In this document: positions 7,691-16,199 of the stretch, piece by piece
How the letters are laid out: each line of letters opens with the position of its first letter
Numbering within the stretch: the stretch's first letter is position 1
Assembly: GCA_025612245.1 (NCBI GenBank)
Contig: JAAXKQ010000006.1
Coordinates: 62,001-126,000 of the forward strand
Direction: 5' to 3'
Length of the DNA: 64,000 bases
Origin: Ignavibacteria bacterium
GTDB taxonomy: Bacteria > Bacteroidota > Ignavibacteria > Ignavibacteriales > SURF-24
The notes under the pieces: model-generated
The model's input: only the letters and a program-made list of their open reading frames with translations
Told to the model about the DNA's origin: nothing
Databases searched by the model: none
Translations under genes and position numbers: made by a program

Positions 7691-8759
7691 CCGCTACTTC
7701 GTAAAACAGTTCCTCCAGACGCTATTGTTTGCACTGGCGGCTTTTACGGTTATTTTCATCGTAATAGATTTAATGGAAAACCTGGACGATTTTCTGGACC
7801 AGAATGTTTCCTACCCTGTTATCTTTGAATACTATATCTACTTTGCCCCCGAGATCATTAGGCTCATGATACCCGTTGCCACGCTATTGGCCTGCCTGTT
7901 TACAGTAGGCAAAATGGCTAACCAGAACGAGCTGACTGCAGTCAAGTCAAGCGGAGTCAGTTTATACCGTATCATGGCGCCTTTTATTGTCACTTCCCTC
8001 ATTATCAGCATTCTTTCAATATACTTCGGTGGCTACGTGGTTCCGCTTGCAAACAAGGGGAAAGTGAAAATTGAGCAGGTTTATATGAAAAAAGACGTCG
8101 TTGCCTCCGGGACGAACATTTTCTTTCAGGATACAAGGAACAGAATTGTCAACATCTACTACTTCGACACCCAGCGCTCAACGGCCAGCCAGGTCAGCAT
8201 ACAGGAATTTGACCCCAAGGACCTGACGCACATGGTTTCAAGGCTGGATGCAGCACAGATGCAGTACGACAGCACAAAAAGGGTATGGCACGCCTTTAAC
8301 GGCGAAAAAAGGACATTCCTTGCCCAGGGGGAAACAATTCAGAAGTTCAGCCAGATCAGTCTGCCTGAGCTCCATTTCATACCAAGGGACGTCGTAACAA
8401 AGCAGCAGAAGCCAGAGGAAATGACGCTCTCTGAGCTGAAGGATTTTTACCGTAATCAGGCGCGAACGGGAAATGACCCTACAAGAGCCCTGATTGAATA
8501 CCACTCCAGGTTCTCATTTGCCTTTGCAAGCCTGATCGTGATATTTTTAGGACTCCCGCTCTCGGCCAACAAAAAGCGCGGCGGCCTGGCCCTGCAGTTT
8601 GGAATAAGCCTGTTATTCACGTTCATTTACCTGGGCTTTATGAAAATAAGCGAGGCATTTGGGAAAAACGGCGTCCTCGACCCGCTTCTGACAGCATGGC
8701 TTGCAAATATCCTCTTTTTTACGGCTGCACTGCTGAACCTCTTCAGGACTCAGAAATAA
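7677..8759 (+). CDS. lptG: LPS export permease, YjgP/YjgQ family (LptG-like)
   Basis: Second permease of the same pair, of standard length (360 residues). It has the same plan: MKIIDRYFVKQFL amphipathic start, three N-terminal membrane segments, the coupling stretch NELTAVKSSGVSLYRI (about 82-97), a periplasmic jellyroll, and three C-terminal segments starting FAFASLIVIFLGLPLS. The ATG lies inside the end of lptF, so translation is probably coupled. LptB, LptC and LptA are not in the window. It supports a diderm cell with LPS, in line with the acyltransferase and GT9 genes near 32-33 kb. Confidence 0.88.
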   Translation: MKIIDRYFVKQFLQTLLFALAAFTVIFIVIDLMENLDDFLDQNVSYPVIFEYYIYFAPEIIRLMIPVATLLACLFTVGKMANQNELTAVKSSGVSLYRIMAPFIVTSLIISILSIYFGGYVVPLANKGKVKIEQVYMKKDVVASGTNIFFQDTRNRIVNIYYFDTQRSTASQVSIQEFDPKDLTHMVSRLDAAQMQYDSTKRVWHAFNGEKRTFLAQGETIQKFSQISLPELHFIPRDVVTKQQKPEEMTLSELKDFYRNQARTGNDPTRALIEYHSRFSFAFASLIVIFLGLPLSANKKRGGLALQFGISLLFTFIYLGFMKISEAFGKNGVLDPLLTAWLANILFFTAALLNLFRTQK

Positions 8760-9090
8760 CTTTTTTTATGAATTGCCGGCCGACAAAAAAGCCGGCGACG
8801 TGAGCCTTAATAACCTCAAAAGAAGAATCCTGGGGGAAAGTGCCCCATAGAAATCCCTTTAGTTAAAAATCTTTCTTTTGCAGCCTTACGCTTGAAGTTC
8901 TTTCCTGCTCTAAATCAATTTATTTACTGCAATTACCTAAACTTTGAATTTGCCCGACCGATAATTCATTAACAAATGATGCTTGTCTTTGTTGGACAAA
9001 CTCAATAAATTTTGAAGCTATTTTCAATTTATTTCTTAAATAATTTACATCAATTCTTTCCCATTTTTATGTATGACCGGAGTACGATTC
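8760..9090. other. Intergenic region lptG to lipoprotein gene
   Basis: No gene is seen. It contains a GCCGGC...GCCGGC hairpin (8775-8780 with 8791-8796) just after a T7 run and a small GGGG...CCCC hairpin (8835-8846). Neither is followed by a T-tract on the plus strand. The upstream region of the next gene has no promoter that I can call with confidence. Confidence 0.5.
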
Positions 9091-11157
9091 ATGAAGCAAT
9101 TTCTTAAGAGAACGTTCATTTCTTCACTGCTCTTCCCTGCATTTTATTTCGCCGGGTGTATGGATATCCCGGACGGCTTTGAGGCCCCGAAGTGGGACGT
9201 TAACCTCAGTACGCCTGTAATGGATACAACCTATACACTTGAAGATGCGATTAAAAGAGATCCCGACATGATCAAATGGTACGCAGCAGGCTCGGAAAAA
9301 GAAAACCTCCTTTATTATGCCGATAATAAGGAAATCGAAAAAGTTACCATAGGTGATAAGCTTAAGCTCGACAAGCCAGTTGAGTCATCACAGGCTCAAA
9401 CCATCGGGCAAATTAAAATTGCGGACCTGCCCTCAAAATCTGCTTCAATCTCCAGCAGCTGGACACACCTCCAGGCAGGGCAGTCCTTCCCGATTCCTTC
9501 GGTCAGCAATATCCCTATTGACATCGTTTTCCCGCAGGTGCAGGAATATAATTACCTGATCTTATCCTCAGGCTCACTCGACCTGAATTTGACCAATGTA
9601 ATGGACGTCCCGGTAACTCTTTCGGACTGTTACCTGCAAAACAACGGCAGCAATATCAGAATTGGTGAGCCGGGTTACAGTATCTCTATCCCGGCCAAAT
9701 CCTCTCGTTACGTTAGTATCCCCTTAAAAACCGGGATCAGCATTGCTAACACGATCGGTTTCCACGGTTCACTTTCTACACCCGGAAGCAACGGCAGCCA
9801 GGTTTATATACCAAGCAGCTCAATAGATATAAACGCATATTTCAAGAATCTTTCGGTAGATGAGGTTCAGGGAAAGCTAAATGAAAATTATATCAACATT
9901 TCGAAAAGCTTTGTAATTGACGACCAGACCAAATTTCAGAACGTCGTCTTGGACCGCGGCAGCCTCGATCTTTCTTTAACAAACAATATTGACGTGGACT
10001 TAAACGTAAAGGTCAGGCTTAAGAACCTCTACTCAAGCAGCAGTTCCTACACCCCCTTTGAAATCACACTTCCGGTCTACAGAAAATCGACCAGACAGAT
10101 TTCCCAGGCGCTGAATGGTTTTGTCCTCAGGTCAGGTTCTGCCTTGCCAACTAACGTAGTCGACTACGACGTGATAGTCTCTACAAGTACAACAAGCGAC
10201 TTAAGGACGGTCCGGAGTACAGACGACATCATGGAATCCGTCAAGATGTCGGATCTTTCCTTGCGCAGCATTACAGGCGTTATCAAGCCCACGGAGCTGG
10301 AAATTGCACCTACCGTGGTTTCAATTAAGCTCGGAGAATTGCAGGATAAGTTCAAATTCACAAAATTGAATTTTAAGGATCCGAGCTTGAAACTCTACCT
10401 TAATCCTTCCTCGCAGTTTAAGGCAAAAGTTAACGGGACCATTAAGGCAAAGGGCTACAGCTCCACGCTGAAATTCTCAGATTACATTTATAATTTGGGC
10501 GGCCAGTCCAAAACCACTATTGAAGTTCCTTCGGCTGACCTGTCAGCGTTTATCTCGAGCTTCTCGCCGAACTTCCCGAGCGAGCTTACAATAACAGGTA
10601 CGGCTACCATAAACCCCGATGGCGACCAGAATACCATCTATACCATTTCACAGGACGACTACATTACTGGAAACGCCGAGATCACCTTCCCGCTTAACGT
10701 GGGCGTCGAAGACGGCCAGTTCGCTGATACTACTGAAATTAACATTACGGACATAAAAGACCAGGTAAACAAGGTTCAGTCGGTCATTCTGACCGTCCAG
10801 ATTACAAATGGAATTCCGGCGAAAGTAAAGTTTGAAGGCGCTTTCATGGACGCCACTAAGTCGGTAAAGCTTCTGGACCTTCCGCCTAACAGGCAGGACG
10901 GGAACAGGTTTATCGAGCTTGAGGGAGCCTCGGTTGACGCCAACGGAAAGGTAACGGCACCCACAGTGAAAACTGAAACTATTGAGTTTACCGGAAGCGA
11001 CGTGGACAAATTTGTAAACACGAAGTATATACTCTCGAACGTAACCATAAATACTACCGGCGCCACAACGGGTTCTGCAGCCCCGGTGGAATTTAAGGTA
11101 ACAGATTCAATAAAAATACGCGCTTCGGCCAAACTGGTCTACAGAGTAAATGAATAA
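9091..11157 (+). CDS. Large lipoprotein with repeated LEA-like segments
   Basis: No named family is recognised. From the ATG at 9091 the protein has a lipoprotein signal with lipobox FAGC (Cys23) and 688 residues. An in-frame ATG at 9073 is less likely: only the 9091 start has GGAG at a suitable distance (in CCGGAGTACG) and gives a compact signal peptide. The body is Ser/Thr/Asn-rich and beta-strand-like. The segment GSLDLNLTNVMDV (about 161-173) recurs as GSLDLSLTNNIDV (about 289-301), and a third related stretch is KLNFKDPSLKLYLNP (about 430). This strand pattern recalls LEA-14-type beta domains. It is followed 55 bp later by an outer-membrane barrel gene, so the pair probably works at the outer membrane. 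Function unknown. Confidence 0.8.
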   Translation: MKQFLKRTFISSLLFPAFYFAGCMDIPDGFEAPKWDVNLSTPVMDTTYTLEDAIKRDPDMIKWYAAGSEKENLLYYADNKEIEKVTIGDKLKLDKPVESSQAQTIGQIKIADLPSKSASISSSWTHLQAGQSFPIPSVSNIPIDIVFPQVQEYNYLILSSGSLDLNLTNVMDVPVTLSDCYLQNNGSNIRIGEPGYSISIPAKSSRYVSIPLKTGISIANTIGFHGSLSTPGSNGSQVYIPSSSIDINAYFKNLSVDEVQGKLNENYINISKSFVIDDQTKFQNVVLDRGSLDLSLTNNIDVDLNVKVRLKNLYSSSSSYTPFEITLPVYRKSTRQISQALNGFVLRSGSALPTNVVDYDVIVSTSTTSDLRTVRSTDDIMESVKMSDLSLRSITGVIKPTELEIAPTVVSIKLGELQDKFKFTKLNFKDPSLKLYLNPSSQFKAKVNGTIKAKGYSSTLKFSDYIYNLGGQSKTTIEVPSADLSAFISSFSPNFPSELTITGTATINPDGDQNTIYTISQDDYITGNAEITFPLNVGVEDGQFADTTEINITDIKDQVNKVQSVILTVQITNGIPAKVKFEGAFMDATKSVKLLDLPPNRQDGNRFIELEGASVDANGKVTAPTVKTETIEFTGSDVDKFVNTKYILSNVTINTTGATTGSAAPVEFKVTDSIKIRASAKLVYRVNE

Positions 11158-11212
11158 TATTTAAGTCTCACTGAAAATAATATAATACAGTAAATAAAGA
11201 ATTGGGGTTTGC

Positions 11213-12691
11213 ATGAAATATTTTTTCTTATTGTCTTTTCTTTTCCTGGTATGTATAGATACCCAGGCACAGATCGGGGGCTCTGTGGCCTCTTCTGATG
11301 CACGGTCAACAGCAATGGGCAACACTTTTACGTCAAGTTCAAGGGGAATTTTTGCCATCAGTAAAAACCCGGCCAACCTGGCCTTGAGCGATAATAACGG
11401 CTTCGAAATCCAGACCGCCGCAATTCCTCTTCCGCTGCCTTCACTGAACATTGGAGTGGGGACGAATTTTCTTTCCCTTAAGGAATACAATTATTTCTTC
11501 GGCGGCATTCCTGACCCGGCAGATCCTTCCAAGAAAATCGGAAGGCTCCTGACACCGGCAGACAAGGAGCATTTTGCGGATCTTTTTAAGGACGGCGGAA
11601 ACGTCTTTACAGATTTCACCCTTCCCATTCTCAACCTTTATTTCAACGCCGGTGAGAAAACCGGAGCCTTCGCACTTTCAATAAACGAAAGAGCTGCAGT
11701 CGATTTTAACGCCCCTGAGGACCTGGTTAATTTTGCCTTAAATGGCAACGCCGACGTGCCGCTTTATAAATTTGACGACGCAAAACTTAAAGCCTGGTGG
11801 CTCAGAAGCTACGGACTTTCCTATTCAAGACAGATTGACGACCTGCTTACCAGTGCCTTTAAGCTCCCGAAGAACATGTTCGATCAGGTAACCTTCGGAG
11901 TCACGGTAAAGTACGTGCAGGGATTTGCCTATGCTGGAAGCGACCAGTTCAGCGCTTCAGTTGAAACTCAGGACGACCAGATTATTGCAAATGCAGAGGC
12001 CCGCGGACTTGTAGCGGCTTCGCCTGACTTCGGCTTCAAGTACAGCTTCGACTCACTTTCAACCAAATCCGACGGCAAGTTCTCACCCTTCCCTAGCCCG
12101 GCAGGCTCCGGCGTGGGACTGGATTTCGGCTTTACCGCCAGGTTAAATAACGTACTGACTCTTGGAATTGCATTAACCGACGCCGGAAGCATCACATGGA
12201 ATAAAAATGCGGCAGAATACTACTACAAAAATCAGATCAATTTTACAAATCCTACAAACGGTGACCGCCTGGACTCAATCAAGGAGGACAGCAAGGAATA
12301 CAAAGGCAGGTATATCAGCAGCTTCTCTACCCCTCTTCCAACGGCTTTAAGCCTTGGGGCCTCTTATCAGCTCGATAAGGCTCCTTTTATCTCCTACTTC
12401 CCTGGGAAAATGCTCCTGGTACTGGAATACCACCAGGGTTTTAATGACGTTCCGGGAAATACAACAACACCCAGGTTCGGATTCGGATTTGAATGGAAGC
12501 CTGCAAACGGCATCCCATTTATCCGTTCGGGAATATCGGCTGGAGGTAGAGAGAAGTTCAACTGGACATTCGGACTCGGTTTCAACGGGGGGATTTTTGA
12601 TGCAGCCCTGGCTACAAGGGATCTAAACTACTGCTTTACGAACAGCCTTAAGCGCGTAGCAATTGCCCTGGATACGAGGTGGAAATTCTAA
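11213..12691 (+). CDS. DUF5723-like outer-membrane beta-barrel protein
   Basis: A Sec signal peptide ends near TQAQ (residue ~19). The mature N-terminus SVASSDARSTAMGNTFTSSS followed by AISKNPANLAL is typical of the FadL/PorV-like barrels of FCB bacteria (DUF5723 group), in which AMG and NPAN motifs seed the first strands. Alternating hydrophobic strands continue to a C-terminal strand ending RWKF, consistent with Bam-dependent insertion. At 492 residues it fits a 14-strand barrel plus loops. The gene follows the lipoprotein gene closely and ends at a strong terminator. Ligand or partner is unknown; the upstream lipoprotein is the obvious candidate partner. Confidence 0.75.
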   Translation: MKYFFLLSFLFLVCIDTQAQIGGSVASSDARSTAMGNTFTSSSRGIFAISKNPANLALSDNNGFEIQTAAIPLPLPSLNIGVGTNFLSLKEYNYFFGGIPDPADPSKKIGRLLTPADKEHFADLFKDGGNVFTDFTLPILNLYFNAGEKTGAFALSINERAAVDFNAPEDLVNFALNGNADVPLYKFDDAKLKAWWLRSYGLSYSRQIDDLLTSAFKLPKNMFDQVTFGVTVKYVQGFAYAGSDQFSASVETQDDQIIANAEARGLVAASPDFGFKYSFDSLSTKSDGKFSPFPSPAGSGVGLDFGFTARLNNVLTLGIALTDAGSITWNKNAAEYYYKNQINFTNPTNGDRLDSIKEDSKEYKGRYISSFSTPLPTALSLGASYQLDKAPFISYFPGKMLLVLEYHQGFNDVPGNTTTPRFGFGFEWKPANGIPFIRSGISAGGREKFNWTFGLGFNGGIFDAALATRDLNYCFTNSLKRVAIALDTRWKF

Positions 12692-12742
12692 AGAAAAATT
12701 AAATTGTGCACCTGTGTAAGTGCAGCTACTTCTAAAAAATAT

Positions 12743-12815
12743 AAAAGCCAACTCTGGGGAGAAAATACTTTTTTCCCCGGGCTGGCTTTTTTTGTTAGCC
12801 CTTATGGCTAACAAA
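12743..12815. terminator. Bidirectional terminator with two hairpins
   Basis: AAAAGCCA (12743-12750) pairs with TGGCTTTT (12783-12790), enclosing a GGGGAGAAAA/TTTTTTCCCC stem, and TTT follows on the plus strand. On the minus strand the same hairpin ends in TTTTATATTTTTT. A second perfect 10-bp hairpin, TTTGTTAGCC / GGCTAACAAA with loop CTTAT, occupies 12791-12815. It separates the barrel gene (plus) from the DUF3467 gene (minus). Confidence 0.8.
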
Positions 12816-12889
12816 AATACTTTCTAACCGCTGGCTTCTCTTTTGCTGAAACTGCCCATATGAAGATAGATAGAGAGACCAAACCTCTT

Positions 12890-13228
12890 TTAATTGATCT
12901 TCTCATCGCGCTTCTGGTTCAAATAGCCAAACTGCTGGGGGTCCGACTGTCCTTCCAGCTTTATCTCGCCAAAGCGTGCTTCATACTTTTCAATATTGTC
13001 GCTCAGGGCAAGCATCAGCATCTTTGCATGTTGAGGAGTAGTGATAATTCTTGCATGCACCTTTGCCTTTGGCACACCCGGAACAACGCGCGTAAAGTCA
13101 ATTACAAATTCAGCCGGTGAATGGGTGATTATTGCCAGATTCGAATAAATGCCCTCTGCTTCCTTTTCTCCCAGCTCAATATTGATTTGCTGCCCCTGCT
13201 GAGGCTGATTATTGTTGTTTGAGTTCAT
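12890..13228 (-). CDS. DUF3467 family protein
   Basis: A 112-residue cytosolic protein with an Asn/Gln-rich start (MNSNNNNQPQQGQQ) followed by the DUF3467 core: GIYSNLAIITHSPAEFVIDF (about 27-46), then AKVHARIITTPQHAKML (about 55-71) and LSDNIEKYEARFG. Function of the family is not established. The ATG is preceded by GGAGC at a normal distance. It is a single-gene unit between two terminators. Confidence 0.85.
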   Translation of the reverse strand: MNSNNNNQPQQGQQINIELGEKEAEGIYSNLAIITHSPAEFVIDFTRVVPGVPKAKVHARIITTPQHAKMLMLALSDNIEKYEARFGEIKLEGQSDPQQFGYLNQKRDEKIN

Positions 13229-13249
13229 TTCTGCTCCAAAATTTAATGT

Positions 13250-13302
13250 AATATAATAAAAAAGCCCTCATGTTACCACAATCTTCAGCAACATGAGGGC
13301 TT
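13250..13302 (-). terminator. Strong terminator of the TPR lipoprotein gene
   Basis: AAGCCCTCATGTT (13262-13274) pairs perfectly over 13 bp with AACATGAGGGCTT (13290-13302). On the minus strand the stem is followed by TTTTTTATTATA. It lies 19 bp past the TPR gene stop. Confidence 0.9.
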
Positions 13303-13320
13303 AATAAAACTTAAGTTCTA

Positions 13321-14529
13321 TTACTTCTTTAACTGGTCTGCCTTTGCAAAAGCTTCCTGCGATTCTTTGCTCATTCCAAGCACCGCATAAACCTTAGCTA
13401 AAGTTTCCCAGGCAACAGGATCATCCGGCTTGAGTTCGGTTACTTTCTGCAGATAAGGCAAAGCCTGCTGATACTTGCTCTTGTATTCAGGATTTTCCTT
13501 GTTTAATTTATCTGCCTGTTCGCGAAGAGCCGTTCCCCACTTTACATAAGCAACACCAAGGTTGAAAATTGCATTGTGGTACTTTGGATCGATTTCCATT
13601 GCCTTTGAGAACTGGTCTGATGCTTCCTGGTATTCAGAAAGAGCCTTGTCGTAGTTTCCTGCCTTTGAATCAACGTCGGCAGCCTGGAGAAGAAGTGTAC
13701 CATAGTTGTATCTGTAATACTGGTTCTGTGGATCTTTTTCAACTCCCGTCTTGAATGTTTCCATTGCTACAGAGGCTTTATTGGCTGAGATGTAGGCATT
13801 TGACAGGTGAAGGAGTATGTCCTGATCTTCAGGGAAGAGTTTACGGCCTTCTTCGAGAACTGTAACTGCTTTGTCAAAAGCCTGCATAGCCTTAAGGCTG
13901 TCTTCAGGAGCTTTTGACTGCTTGTACTTGTTCATTGAAGTGGCACCTTCCTGATTGTATATCTGGCCAAGCAGCTTGTAGGAATCGGCAGATTTCTTGA
14001 GAGTCCTCAGTTTTTCAAGCGGCTGAACTGCTTCCTCTGTACGGTTAGCAGAAAGAAGAGCAAAAGACAGATTCTTATATGTATCTGCTGAATCCGGTTC
14101 AATTGCAATTCCATCGTTAAAAGCCTGTACAGCCTTGTCATAATACATCTTTACACTATCCTGTGCCTGAGCTTTAGTTGCCTTGTTGAAAAATGCAACT
14201 CCCTTGTTGAAGGAGTTCATCCAGTGATATTTCTTTGTATCCTCGATATTCTTAGCCCATTTATTACTGATTGCTAAAGATTTATTAAACGCATCCATCA
14301 TCTTAGGATAATCACCCTGCTCACTGTAAAGATAGCCTAAGAAATAATAAGCTTCATCGTTCTTTGGATTTTTCTGCAGCTCTTTCTGCAAAGCTTCCAT
14401 TGCTTTAGCATAATTTTTCTGCTGGATGTAAAGCTTAGCACTGGTCATTTCAGTTGATGAGCACTGGAATGCACTTAAGCTAAGGACCAGCAGGATCGCT
14501 GTCATTGAAAAAACAAAAATCCGTTTCAT
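13321..14529 (-). CDS. TPR-repeat lipoprotein
   Basis: A lipoprotein signal leads to lipobox AFQC (Cys23). The mature protein is an alpha-helical solenoid of tetratricopeptide repeats: KLYIQQKNYAKAMEALQKEL, then repeated A-YY-LG-Y/ G-Y--A---F pattern units through to PVAWETLAKVYAVLGMSKES at the C-terminus, about eight in all. Length is 402. Such proteins act as scaffolds for outer-membrane or periplasmic assemblies in Bacteroidota. It is monocistronic: 225 bp separate it from the divergent adenosine deaminase start and a strong terminator follows. The partner is unknown. Confidence 0.85.
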   Translation of the reverse strand: MKRIFVFSMTAILLVLSLSAFQCSSTEMTSAKLYIQQKNYAKAMEALQKELQKNPKNDEAYYFLGYLYSEQGDYPKMMDAFNKSLAISNKWAKNIEDTKKYHWMNSFNKGVAFFNKATKAQAQDSVKMYYDKAVQAFNDGIAIEPDSADTYKNLSFALLSANRTEEAVQPLEKLRTLKKSADSYKLLGQIYNQEGATSMNKYKQSKAPEDSLKAMQAFDKAVTVLEEGRKLFPEDQDILLHLSNAYISANKASVAMETFKTGVEKDPQNQYYRYNYGTLLLQAADVDSKAGNYDKALSEYQEASDQFSKAMEIDPKYHNAIFNLGVAYVKWGTALREQADKLNKENPEYKSKYQQALPYLQKVTELKPDDPVAWETLAKVYAVLGMSKESQEAFAKADQLKK

Positions 14530-14754
14530 TTGGTCTCCCGGTTAGTACTTGTTATTTTATCGAAATTTACTTGGAAAAATTACCATTTTAAGGTTCTAAA
14601 ATCAAGATTTATTTCTTCGTTTTGCTAAATCTTGTCCCTGATGGAATGTTTTTGTAACTTCTATAAATATACAAAATTCCGGGCAAAAAGTTCCTCCCGT
14701 CCCAAATCCCGATATTGCTTTTCGGACTTAAAAAGAATATTTTACGATTCAAAA

Positions 14755-15879
14755 ATGAGGTTAAATTTGGAAATTGAACAGATCATTAAAACCGTTCCAA
14801 AAGTGCTGCTGCACGACCATCTGGACGGGGGCTTAAGACCACAGACTGTAATTGAACTTGCCAAAGATTCAGGATATAAAAAACTTCCGACAAAAGACCC
14901 CGGTGAACTGGCCGAATGGTTCCACCGCGGAGCCAATAAAGGCAACCTTGTTGAATACCTCCAGGGATTTGAACATACATGTGCCGTTATGAACAATAAG
15001 GAAGCCCTTACCAGGGTAGCCTATGAAATGATGGAAGACATGAAAAATGACGGCGTCTGCTACGTGGAGACCCGCTTTGCCCCGGTTTTCCACACCTCCA
15101 AAGGAATTTACTACGACGACGTTGTCTCTGCCGTTCTCGAAGGCCTGGACAAGGGGAAAAGGGATTTTGGCGTCGGCTACGGTCTTATTCTCTGCGGAAT
15201 GAGAAACATGACAAACAACCTGGAAATAGCCGAGCTGGCCGTAAATTTCCGCAATCAGGGTGTGGTAGGCTTCGATCTTGCAGGTGAGGAAGGCGGCTAT
15301 CCGCCTAAGAAGCACCTGGATGCCTTTCAGTTCATTCAGCGCTCAAACTTCAATATCACCATTCATGCCGGAGAGGCTTTCGGAAAAGAATCCATCTGGC
15401 AGGCTTTACAGTGGTGCGGAGCTCACCGCATCGGGCACGCTACGAGACTTACAGAAGACATTGTACTCGACGCCCAGGGGAATGTAGTCAGCCTGGGAGC
15501 GCTTGCACAGTACATATTAGACAAAAGAATTCCGCTGGAAATCTGCCTTTTGAGTAACGTGCATACAGGGGCAATCGATAAAATTGAAAACCATCCATTC
15601 GGATACCTTTACAAGGAAAAGTTCCGCGTTTCCATTAATACCGATGACCGCCTGATGAGCGATACTACAATGACCAGAGAGTTCCTTACGGCAATTCAGT
15701 ATTTTCATATCTCGCTGGACGATATCGAGAAAATTACAATAAACGCCATGAAATCGGCCTTTATCCCCTATAAAGACCGTCTGCATTACATATACAATGT
15801 TATTAAACCCGGCTATCAGGCTATGAGGGAGAATTTATTATCATTAAACTTCAACAAAACTTATGAAAAAGCTATTTAA
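14755..15879 (+). CDS. add: Adenosine deaminase-family protein
   Basis: A zinc aminohydrolase that converts adenosine to inosine, in the cytosol. Counting from the ATG at 14755, metal and catalytic motifs are in order: HDHLDG (20-25, two His ligands), TIHAGE (about 201-206, His ligand and catalytic Glu), RIGHATRL (about 224-231, catalytic His), and NTDD (about 295-298, Asp ligand). Length 374 is normal. The reading frame is open to 14632, but the 41 extra residues (Cys/Arg-rich, no homology that I see) precede a normal ADA start, so 14755 is chosen. Its 3' end overlaps orf111 by 17 nt. Specificity (adenosine, or a related deaminase) is inferred from family only. Confidence 0.85.
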   Translation: MRLNLEIEQIIKTVPKVLLHDHLDGGLRPQTVIELAKDSGYKKLPTKDPGELAEWFHRGANKGNLVEYLQGFEHTCAVMNNKEALTRVAYEMMEDMKNDGVCYVETRFAPVFHTSKGIYYDDVVSAVLEGLDKGKRDFGVGYGLILCGMRNMTNNLEIAELAVNFRNQGVVGFDLAGEEGGYPPKKHLDAFQFIQRSNFNITIHAGEAFGKESIWQALQWCGAHRIGHATRLTEDIVLDAQGNVVSLGALAQYILDKRIPLEICLLSNVHTGAIDKIENHPFGYLYKEKFRVSINTDDRLMSDTTMTREFLTAIQYFHISLDDIEKITINAMKSAFIPYKDRLHYIYNVIKPGYQAMRENLLSLNFNKTYEKAI

Positions 15880-16198
15880 GAATTACACCTACGAATTTGA
15901 CAAAAACGAAAAAAGATTATTAATTAATTTCTGTAAACAGGCAATCAAACAAATGGAGTCGGACAACCGCTTCTTTCCGGACGTCAGGGCTTACAGCTCA
16001 ATTATTGACAAACTGAACGAACCCGCTGAAAATGTAAAGCTGACTAAAGATGAGCTTACGCGCCTTACCGTTCAGCTCAAGGAAAATATTAAATTCCTGA
16101 AAAAGAAAATGGAAACAAGCTGGTTTTTGAAAAAATGGTTATATAAATCCTTATATCAACAATATCAAAACATTCTAGCAACACATTTTAGTGATTAA
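15863..16198 (+). CDS. Small conserved-context protein of unknown function
   Basis: Encodes 111 residues, predicted mostly helical and rich in Lys, with no signal peptide or membrane segment. I recognise no family. It starts 17 nt before the end of add and its stop TAA (16196-16198) is separated by one base from the hutU ATG (16200), so all three genes are very likely one coupled unit. The C-terminal part ([18 protein letters not shown]) is strongly basic and aromatic, as in peripheral membrane or RNA/protein-binding helices; this is speculative. Codon pattern looks like its neighbours. Confidence 0.7.
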   Translation: MKKLFKNYTYEFDKNEKRLLINFCKQAIKQMESDNRFFPDVRAYSSIIDKLNEPAENVKLTKDELTRLTVQLKENIKFLKKKMETSWFLKKWLYKSLYQQYQNILATHFSD

Positions 16199-16199
16199 C

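Noticed and set aside
8775-8796. GCCGGC hairpin after lptG as terminator
   Set aside because: No T-run follows on the plus strand; on the minus strand there is no gene to end.
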